DNA of 35,538 nucleotides, from positions 1 to 35,538 of the forward strand of contig NZ_QNFZ01000277.1 in NCBI RefSeq assembly GCF_003313395.1, given 5' to 3'. Source of the DNA: Nonomuraea lactucae. GTDB lineage: Bacteria; Actinomycetota; Actinomycetes; Streptosporangiales; Streptosporangiaceae. The translations under genes and the position numbers were made by a program. The notes under the pieces are model-generated. The model searched no databases. It was not told where the DNA came from and saw only the letters and a program-made list of their open reading frames with translations. Positions 29,829 through 35,538 of this stretch are shown here, in pieces; within the stretch, counting starts at the first letter, position 1; every line of letters begins with the position of its first letter.

Positions 29829-31763
29829 ATGCGCATCACCACCACCGCCCGGGCCTTCAGGGTGCGCACCGAGGCGTACACGCTGACCGTCTCCCGCACC
29901 GAGCCGACCGCCGAGCTCGAAGGCTGGGGCACGCTCAGCCTCCTGGCCTCGGTCCACACCTCCGCGCGGCGCGACGAGACCTACGAGACCCTGCCGCCCG
30001 TCCTCACCCGCGACGACGGGCGCGCGGTCTTCCACCTACCCCAGCGCACCGCCGCCTGGCAGACCAAGACCGTCAGGCTCACCTGCACCCCCGACGCGAT
30101 CGCGCTGGACGTGAGCGTCGAGGGGGAGGCCATGGTCGGCGACGTGACCCTGCTCGGCGGGCGGGCCGTGCTCAACACCGGTCCCGCCGGAACGTTCCGC
30201 TCCGGTCTCCTCGCGCGCGGCGTCTTCAGCCCCGCTCCCGCGCAGCCCGTCCAGGTGGTACGGCCCGCCGGCACGCCCGTCACGCTGGGCGTGGTCGGGG
30301 ACTCGCGCCCCGGCCGCCTGCACGCGGTGTTCTCGCCGCCGCCGCTGGTGCTGGCGCTCGGCAGGCACGAATCGCGGACCGCGACCGGCGTACCCGAGGG
30401 GCCGTGGCTGGGCGTTTCGGTGTGGGCCGGGGTGGCGGATCTCACCTTCACCCAGTTCGCGTACGAGCCGCTCGACGGCGGGACGCTGCTCCGCCTCGAC
30501 TACGAGGGCCGCACGGCGGCGCGCGGCACGTGGACCTCCCCGGCGATCGTGATCAGTCCCGCCGCCACCCCCTGGGAGGCGGTCGCTCGGCACCGCGCCG
30601 ACCTCGTCGCGCACGGCCTGGCCCCCGGCGGGCCCGTCCATCCCCGGTACGCCTGGTGGGAGCGGCCCATCTTCTGCGGCTGGGGCGCCCAGTGCGCGCG
30701 GGCCCGCGACGGGGTGACCCCGATGGAGCTGTCGCGCCAGGACCTCTACGACGGCTGGCTCGACCGGCTGGAGGAGCACGGCCTCGTGCCCGGGACCATC
30801 GTGATCGACGACCGGTGGCAGGCGGCGTACGGCAGCCCCGAACCCGACCCCGCCAGATGGCCGCGCCTGCGCGAGTGGATCGCCGCCCGGCACGAACGCG
30901 GCCAGCGCGTCCTGCTCTGGTGGCGGGCGTGGGCTCCCCACGGGCTGCCCCCCGAGGAGTGCGTCACCGACCCGGCGGGGCGGCCCGTCGCGGCAGACCC
31001 GACGAACCCCGCCTACCGGCGCCGCCTGGCCGCCGCCGTGGAGCACATGCTCGGCCGGCTCGGCGCCGACGGCCTGAAGATCGACTTCACCCAGTGGTCG
31101 CCCAGCGGGTCCCACCTGCGCTCGTACGGTCCGAACTGGGGGATCTCCCTGCTGCACGAGATGCTCGCCACCATGTACGAGGCCGCCAAGCTGGTCAGAC
31201 CGGACGCCCTGATCGTCACGCACACGCCGCATCCGGCGTTCGCCGACGTGTGCGACATGATCCGCCTCAACGACGTCCTCGACACCGACCCCCACGGCCG
31301 TCCGGTGCCCGCGGCCGACCAGCTGCGGTTCAGGCACGCGGTCGCCGCCCACGCCATGCCCGGCCACCTCGTCGACACCGACCAGTGGCCCATGCGGACC
31401 AGGGCCGACTGGCTCGCGTACGCGCGGGTGCAGCCCGAGCTCGGGGTGCCGGCGCTGTACTACGCGGAGTCGATCGACGGCTCGGGCGAGGAGATCACCG
31501 GCGAGGACCTCCGGCTCGTCGCGCGGTGGTGGGGGACGGCGGACGGGCGCCTGCCGGGCGACCTCGCGGATCTCGTGGAGGAGGTGGACGAGTGCCTCCC
31601 CGCCGACCTGGCGGGGGTCGTGGGGGAGCCCGACGCCGGTGACCTGGTGGAGGTCGTGGGGGACGCCGGGCCCGCCGACCTGGTGGAGATCGTGGGAGAG
31701 GTCGCGGGTCGCCCGGGGGTCCCCGGCGGCCCTCCCTCCGGCCCCATGGGGGGACACCCGTGA
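29829..31763 (+). CDS. TIM-barrel glycoside hydrolase (alpha-galactosidase-like) with repetitive acidic tail
   Basis: The 644-residue protein has an N-terminal beta-sandwich (about 1-260) and a TIM barrel (about 270-560) with GTIVIDDRWQ, RVLLWWRAW, DGLKIDFTQW and HLVDTDQWPM. Asp419 in KIDF is in the position of the nucleophile of clan GH-D (GH27/31/36) enzymes; the fold suggests alpha-galactosidase or alpha-glucosidase-like activity, but I cannot name the family. After the barrel (RLVARWWG near 566) a tail of about 75 residues consists of acidic repeats around (P/G)ADLVE(I/V)VG(D/E), which no known member needs. No signal peptide is visible. The MBL-LacI operon starts 84 bp downstream with its own promoter. 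Confidence 0.72.
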   Translation: MRITTTARAFRVRTEAYTLTVSRTEPTAELEGWGTLSLLASVHTSARRDETYETLPPVLTRDDGRAVFHLPQRTAAWQTKTVRLTCTPDAIALDVSVEGEAMVGDVTLLGGRAVLNTGPAGTFRSGLLARGVFSPAPAQPVQVVRPAGTPVTLGVVGDSRPGRLHAVFSPPPLVLALGRHESRTATGVPEGPWLGVSVWAGVADLTFTQFAYEPLDGGTLLRLDYEGRTAARGTWTSPAIVISPAATPWEAVARHRADLVAHGLAPGGPVHPRYAWWERPIFCGWGAQCARARDGVTPMELSRQDLYDGWLDRLEEHGLVPGTIVIDDRWQAAYGSPEPDPARWPRLREWIAARHERGQRVLLWWRAWAPHGLPPEECVTDPAGRPVAADPTNPAYRRRLAAAVEHMLGRLGADGLKIDFTQWSPSGSHLRSYGPNWGISLLHEMLATMYEAAKLVRPDALIVTHTPHPAFADVCDMIRLNDVLDTDPHGRPVPAADQLRFRHAVAAHAMPGHLVDTDQWPMRTRADWLAYARVQPELGVPALYYAESIDGSGEEITGEDLRLVARWWGTADGRLPGDLADLVEEVDECLPADLAGVVGEPDAGDLVEVVGDAGPADLVEIVGEVAGRPGVPGGPPSGPMGGHP

Positions 31764-31811
31764 TGACCGGGCGTCGCCTTGCCCGGGCCCGGATCGACTT
31801 ACCCCAGGTCG

Positions 31812-31840
31812 TTCATTGTGGGAACGATTCCGGATAGGGT
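31812..31840 (+). promoter_or_regulatory. Promoter with LacI-type operator between -35 and -10
   Basis: TTCATT (31812-31817), a 17-base spacer and TAGGGT (31835-31840) form a promoter whose expected start coincides with GTG 31848. The spacer contains TGGGAACGATTCCGG (31819-31833), an imperfect inverted repeat (GGAA-CGA-TTCC) with the central CG typical of LacI-family operators. Placement between the promoter elements is ideal for repression by the LacI protein encoded in the same operon. Confidence 0.65.
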
Positions 31841-31847
31841 GCGGCCT

Positions 31848-33716
31848 GTGGGTGCCGACGTTACCGAAGTCCTACCCGGGGTTTACCGGGTCTTGGACAC
31901 ATGCAACGTGTACGTCGTCGTGTCCGGGGACGGCGACGACGGCGGGGCGGGAGAGCGCACGGGCATCGCCGTCGACTTCGGCTCCGGCCGCGTGCTCGAC
32001 CATCTCGGCGAGATGGGGATCGGCCGCATCACCCACGTCCTGATGACCCACCACCACCGTGACCAGGCGCAGGGCCTGGCCAGGGCGGTCGCCGCGGGCA
32101 TCGCCGTCCACGTCCCGCCCGTCGAGCGGGAGCTGTTCGACCAGGTCGACGTCATGTGGTCGGGGCGGCGGATCAGCAACGACTACGACCTCCGGGACGA
32201 CAGGTTCTCCCTGCTGGAGCCGGTGCCGGTCGACGGGGTGGTGCCCGAATACCGCACGGCCCGCTACGGGGGCGTCGAGGTGCGGACGCTGCCCACCCCC
32301 GGCCACACGCCGGGTTCGGTCAGCTACCTCGTCGACACGGCCCACGGGCGCGTCGCGTTCACCGGCGACCTGATCTACGCGCTGGGAAAGGTGTGGTCGC
32401 TGGCCGCCACCCAGTGGTCGTACACCGAGAACGAGGGCCCCGCGATGGTGATCCTCAGCTGCGAGCTGCTGCGCCAGGAGGAGCCCGACCTGCTGTGCCC
32501 CTCGCACGGCGAGCCGATGCGCGAGCCGGACCCGGCTCTCGCGCGGCTGTCGTCGGCCATGCAGCGCTACGTGGACTCCCGCCGCGCGCGCCCGTGGGAC
32601 GTGCGCGGCCTCCTCGACAACCCCTTCGTGCAGCTCACGCCCCACCTGCTGATGAACCGCGGCGCCGTCTCCCACAGCTACGCGCTGCTGTCCGGCTCGG
32701 GCGCGGCGCTGCTGTTCGACTTCGGCTACGACATGTCCACCGGGCTGCCCCTGAGCACCGATCGCGCCGCCCGGCGCCCCTGGCTCGCCTCGATGCCGGC
32801 GCTGCGCCGTCACTACGGCGTGACGGACGTGGAGGTCGCGCTCCCCACCCACTACCACGACGACCACGTGGCCGGCATGCCGCTGCTGCGCGACGTCGAG
32901 GGCACGCAGATCTGGGCGCCGTCCCACATCGCGCCCATCCTCGCCGCGCCGCTCCACCACGACCTGCCGTGCCAGTGGTTCGATCCCATCCCCGCCGACC
33001 GGGTGCTGGGGCTGGGGGAGACGGTGCGCTGGCGCGAGTACGACATCACGGTCCACGACCTGCCGGGCCACACCCTGTTCGCGGCGGCGTACGAGTTCGA
33101 GGTGGACGGCCACCGGGTGCTGGTGACCGGCGACCAGCAGGACGGCCAGGGTATTCCGGGCGAACGCCACGAAATTCTGAATTATCAGTACAAGAACCGG
33201 TTTCGCATCCAAGATTATCGCCAGAGCGCGGCCCTCTACCGGCGCCTGCGCCCGGACCTGATGGTCAGCGGCCACTGGAAACCGCGCTGGGTCGACGACG
33301 ACTACCTGCGCATGCTGGAGGAGAGAGGGGAGCGGCTCATCGACCTGCACCACGAGCTGCTCCCGCTGGACCGGCTCGACCTGGGCGCCGACGGCGTGCT
33401 CTGCCGCCTGACCCCCTACCACTCGCGCGTCCCCGCGGGCGGCGAGGTCGTCCTGACCGCGACCCTGCGCAACCCCTGGCCCGACAAGGCGGTGGCCCGC
33501 GTGGATCCGGTCGTCCCGCCGGGCTGGGCGCGCGAAGTGGGATCGTTGTCGGTAAGGCTGCCCGGACAGGGTACTGAAGAGGTGCGCCTCCGCCTCCGCG
33601 CCGGCCCCGTGCCCGCCCGCCGGGTCCGCCTCGCCGTCGACGTCACCATCGGCGACCTGCGGCTCGGCCAGCACGCCGAGGCCCTCGTGGACGTCGTCCA
33701 GGAAGGGACTTCATGA
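31848..33716 (+). CDS. Tandem metallo-beta-lactamase-fold protein with C-terminal beta-sandwich
   Basis: This 622-residue protein contains two complete MBL folds and a C-terminal Ig-like domain (about 525-622; VPAGGEVVLTATLRNPW). The second MBL has a full dinuclear site: H335-Y-H337-D-D339-H340, His in DLPGHT, Asp in VTGDQQ and His in VSGHWKP. The first has H68-x-H70-x-D72 but Gln73 in place of the last His, with the other ligands present (PTPGHT, FTGDLIY, CPSHGE). MBL hydrolases cut esters, lactones, phosphodiesters or thioesters; the target here is unknown. GTG 31848 lies eight bases after a -10 element, implying a leaderless mRNA; an ATG at 31779 precedes the promoter. Codons 435-460 show aberrant AT-rich usage. 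The stop overlaps lacI (ATGA). Confidence 0.85.
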   Translation: MGADVTEVLPGVYRVLDTCNVYVVVSGDGDDGGAGERTGIAVDFGSGRVLDHLGEMGIGRITHVLMTHHHRDQAQGLARAVAAGIAVHVPPVERELFDQVDVMWSGRRISNDYDLRDDRFSLLEPVPVDGVVPEYRTARYGGVEVRTLPTPGHTPGSVSYLVDTAHGRVAFTGDLIYALGKVWSLAATQWSYTENEGPAMVILSCELLRQEEPDLLCPSHGEPMREPDPALARLSSAMQRYVDSRRARPWDVRGLLDNPFVQLTPHLLMNRGAVSHSYALLSGSGAALLFDFGYDMSTGLPLSTDRAARRPWLASMPALRRHYGVTDVEVALPTHYHDDHVAGMPLLRDVEGTQIWAPSHIAPILAAPLHHDLPCQWFDPIPADRVLGLGETVRWREYDITVHDLPGHTLFAAAYEFEVDGHRVLVTGDQQDGQGIPGERHEILNYQYKNRFRIQDYRQSAALYRRLRPDLMVSGHWKPRWVDDDYLRMLEERGERLIDLHHELLPLDRLDLGADGVLCRLTPYHSRVPAGGEVVLTATLRNPWPDKAVARVDPVVPPGWAREVGSLSVRLPGQGTEEVRLRLRAGPVPARRVRLAVDVTIGDLRLGQHAEALVDVVQEGTS

Positions 33717-34756
33717 CCGTCGAGCGGCCCGCCACCCCCCTGAGCCGCGCCCGCCGGCCGACCATCAAGGACGTGGCGGAGAAGGCGGGTGTCTCCCGTT
33801 CCACGGTGTCACGCGCGCTCACCGGGCGCGGCTACGCCGCCGACGAGGTCCGCGAGCGCGTCCGGCGGGCGGCGGCCGAGCTCGGCTACGTGCCCGACGC
33901 GATGGCCCGCACCCTCAAGCAGCAGGTCAGCCGCTCGGTCGGGGTGATCGTGAGCGACCTGCGCAACTCCTTCTACGCCGAGCTGGCCGCCGGGGCGAGC
34001 GCCGCCGCGCGCGAGCGCGGCTACACGATGGTCCTCGCCGACACCAGCCTGTCCACCGACGCCGAGATCGAGGCGGCGGAGGCGTTCGTCGCGCTGCGGG
34101 TGGCGGGGGTCATCGTCACGCCCAACTCGCCGAGCGTGTCCACCTACCTGGGCGAGCACGGCATCCCGGTCGTCGAGGTGGACAGGCAGTTCGCGGCCGG
34201 CTCGACCGACGGGGTCGTGGTCGGCAACCGCGTCGGCGCCCGCGAGGCCACGGCCCACCTGCTGGAGCTGGGGCACCGCCGGATCGCGCTGTTCATCGAC
34301 GAGACCAACTGGACCACCGGGCACGAGCGCTACGAGGGCTACTCCGAGGCGCTCGCCGCGAGTGGCGGCGCGGTCGAGCCCGCGCTCGTCGTCTCCTCCG
34401 GCTGGGACGTGGCCGGGTCCCACCAGCGGGCGCTCGACATGCTGCGCGAGCCCGACCGGCCGACCGCCGTCTTCGCCGCCAACAACGTGCTGGCCGAGGG
34501 CGTATGGCGGGCGGTGGCGGAGCTCGGCCTGCGGGTGCCCGGGGACGTCAGCCTCGTGGCCTTCGACGACGCCCCGTGGATGAGCATGGTCTCGCCGGCG
34601 GTCACCGCGGTCGCGCAGGACACCCTGAGCCTCGGCGCGGCGGCCGTGCGCCGGCTGCACGAACGGATCGAGCGGCCGGACGGAGAGTCGGTCACCAGTG
34701 TGCTCGGGGTGCGCCTGATGGTACGCGGATCCACCGGGCCGTGCCCCGCACCCTGA
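33713..34756 (+). CDS. LacI-family transcriptional repressor
   Basis: The 347-residue protein has the N-terminal HTH and hinge (about 17-70; TIKDVAEKAGVSRSTVSRALTGRGY, AAAELGYVPDAMARTLK) and a periplasmic-binding-protein-like sugar domain (VGVIVSDLRNSFYAELAAGA, GHRRIALFID, PTAVFAANNVLAEG, VSLVAFDDAPWM). The effector is a sugar or sugar phosphate. It is translationally coupled to the MBL gene (ATGA), and LacI-type operator candidates lie at the promoters of its own operon and of the GmhA-like gene, so it is probably autoregulated and controls both units. Confidence 0.94.
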   Translation: MTVERPATPLSRARRPTIKDVAEKAGVSRSTVSRALTGRGYAADEVRERVRRAAAELGYVPDAMARTLKQQVSRSVGVIVSDLRNSFYAELAAGASAAARERGYTMVLADTSLSTDAEIEAAEAFVALRVAGVIVTPNSPSVSTYLGEHGIPVVEVDRQFAAGSTDGVVVGNRVGAREATAHLLELGHRRIALFIDETNWTTGHERYEGYSEALAASGGAVEPALVVSSGWDVAGSHQRALDMLREPDRPTAVFAANNVLAEGVWRAVAELGLRVPGDVSLVAFDDAPWMSMVSPAVTAVAQDTLSLGAAAVRRLHERIERPDGESVTSVLGVRLMVRGSTGPCPAP

Positions 34757-34775
34757 AACGGTCTTGGCCCGTTCA

Positions 34776-34823
34776 TTGACCCGCAGGTCACGGGGCTTCT
34801 AATATCCCGTGGGAACGATGCCA
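34776..34823 (+). promoter_or_regulatory. Promoter and LacI-type operator of the GmhA-like gene
   Basis: TTGACC (34776-34781), 16 bases, TCTAAT (34798-34803, 5 of 6 to TATAAT) make a good promoter. TGGGAACGATGCCA (34810-34823) lies where transcription should start and shares TGGGAACGAT with the site at 31819. An inverted repeat TGACC-CGCA-GGTCA (34777-34790) overlaps the -35. GTTCATTG also precedes both promoters (31811 and 34771). Confidence 0.65.
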
Positions 34824-34894
34824 TGGCGCTTCCCACACCTGGGCTTCCCCGGGGACGCGCGGGCTGCCCGTCTTCCTGCCCCCGGGATGGATCC

Positions 34895-35494
34895 ATGCCC
34901 GACCCCGGCCTCACCCTCCCCCCGCCCGCCTCCGGCGTGCTCGCCTGGCACGTGGCGGAGCACCTGGCCGCCGCGCGGGCGATGGCGGCCCTGGTCCCGG
35001 CGGTCGAGGCCGTCGGCGAGGTGCTCATCGCGGCCTTCTCCGGCGGCGGCACGCTCTACACGATGGGCAACGGCGGCAGCGCCGCCGACGCCCAGCACCT
35101 CACCGGCGAGCTGATCGGCCACTACAAGCGCGACCGCCGCCCCCTGCCCGCGGTCACGCTCACCACCGACGCCACCGTGATGACCTGCATCGCCAACGAC
35201 TACGCCTACGACGACGTCTTCGCCCGGCAGGTGCGCGCGCTGGCCCGCCCCGGCGACGTGGTGGCGGCGTTCACCACCAGCGGCAACTCGCCCAACATCG
35301 TCGGCGCGCTGCGGGAGGCCCGCTCCGGCGGCGCCACGACCGTGCTGTTCGGCGGCGGTAACGGCGGCGCCGCCGCCCGGCACGCCGACCACGCGCTCCT
35401 CGCCCCGTCGCCCGCCACCCCTCGCATCCAGGAGATGCACACGCTGATGCTCCACATGATCAGCGAACGGCTCGACGCCTGGGCCGCCACATGA
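34895..35494 (+). CDS. GmhA-like SIS-domain phosphoheptose isomerase
   Basis: The 199-residue protein is a SIS-domain isomerase of the sedoheptulose 7-phosphate isomerase type: MGNGGSAADAQHLTGELIGHYKRDRRPLPA and TTSGNSPNIVGAL. The Zn-site residues of GmhA keep their spacing (His and Glu in QHLTGE; Gln and His eight apart in QEMHTLMLH), supporting this over other SIS proteins. It would form D-glycero-D-manno-heptose 7-phosphate for a nucleotide-heptose. ATG 34895 (MPDPGL) is chosen, with GGGATGG upstream; an ATG at 34823 would overlap the operator and adds non-conserved sequence. Its stop overlaps the start of the next gene (ATGA). Confidence 0.87.
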   Translation: MPDPGLTLPPPASGVLAWHVAEHLAAARAMAALVPAVEAVGEVLIAAFSGGGTLYTMGNGGSAADAQHLTGELIGHYKRDRRPLPAVTLTTDATVMTCIANDYAYDDVFARQVRALARPGDVVAAFTTSGNSPNIVGALREARSGGATTVLFGGGNGGAAARHADHALLAPSPATPRIQEMHTLMLHMISERLDAWAAT

Positions 35495-35538
35495 CCGACC
35501 GGCGACCCACCCCCACCCCCAGCCCCACCGCCACCCCC
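35491..35538 (+). CDS. Start of a coupled downstream gene, 3' partial
   Basis: ATG 35491 overlaps the isomerase stop (ATGA) and the frame is open to the window end, giving 16 residues (MTDRRPTPTPSPTATP). Only a Pro/Thr-rich N-terminus is visible. From context a sugar-phosphate kinase, phosphatase or nucleotidyltransferase is possible, but nothing in the sequence shows it. Confidence 0.5.
   Translation, partial: MTDRRPTPTPSPTATP

Noticed and set aside
1..35538. Insertion sequences, phage genes, tRNA/rRNA genes, CRISPR arrays
   Set aside because: Looked for transposase motifs, terminal repeats, cloverleaf signatures and regularly spaced repeats; none was convincing.

Overview
The base composition (very high GC with strong G/C third positions), GTG starts, many ATGA overlaps and the gene families present (DUF574-type methyltransferase, DUF4383, DevR/DevS two-component pair, sugar ABC systems without a local ATPase) point to a filamentous actinomycete. 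Streptosporangiaceae-like (Nonomuraea/Streptosporangium/Microbispora) is my best guess, from gene style only.

Region 1 (about 0.7-13.9 kb) is a hypoxia/dormancy island of the DosR/DevR (Streptomyces OsdKR) type. It holds a heme-GAF sensor kinase, a DevR-like regulator with all key residues, two FMN-binding pyridoxamine-oxidase-fold proteins, two Acg-type nitroreductases (one truncated), two CBS-BON proteins (one truncated), cytochrome bd oxidase (cydA, cydB), a tandem universal stress protein, and a GH65 disaccharide phosphorylase with its beta-phosphoglucomutase partner. I can read a candidate DevR operator, GGGACC-WW-GGTCCC, in five intergenic regions, often in arrays with centres 21-23 bp apart. 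Spacing from the nearest box to the start codon falls into two classes, about 44 bp (probably leaderless) and 63.5 bp (Shine-Dalgarno-led). Together the genes look like a switch to low-oxygen respiration, redox buffering and phosphorolytic sugar use.

Region 2 (13.9-20.2 kb) is mixed chromosomal content: a methyltransferase with a TTA codon, a DUF4383 membrane protein, a secreted CAP/SCP protein, an ArsR-CDF metal-efflux pair, a secreted PHB-depolymerase-like esterase and a GNAT acetyltransferase.

Region 3 (20.3-29.0 kb) is a sugar-utilisation locus: a GH4 enzyme with altered signature residues and a DeoR regulator, then a PfkB kinase plus a canonical GH4 enzyme facing an ABC importer (two permeases and a lipoprotein). 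The divergent promoters share a near-perfect inverted 27-bp block made of CGAARGT direct repeats around TTGACA. A secreted GH114-like polygalactosaminidase follows.

Region 4 (29.1-35.5 kb) holds a STAS anti-anti-sigma protein, a TIM-barrel glycoside hydrolase with a repetitive acidic tail, and a putative regulon of a tandem metallo-beta-lactamase protein, a LacI regulator and a GmhA-like isomerase. LacI-type operator candidates (TGGGAACGAT) sit on the promoters of both the MBL-lacI unit and the isomerase. I see no IS element, tRNA, rRNA, CRISPR array or phage gene.
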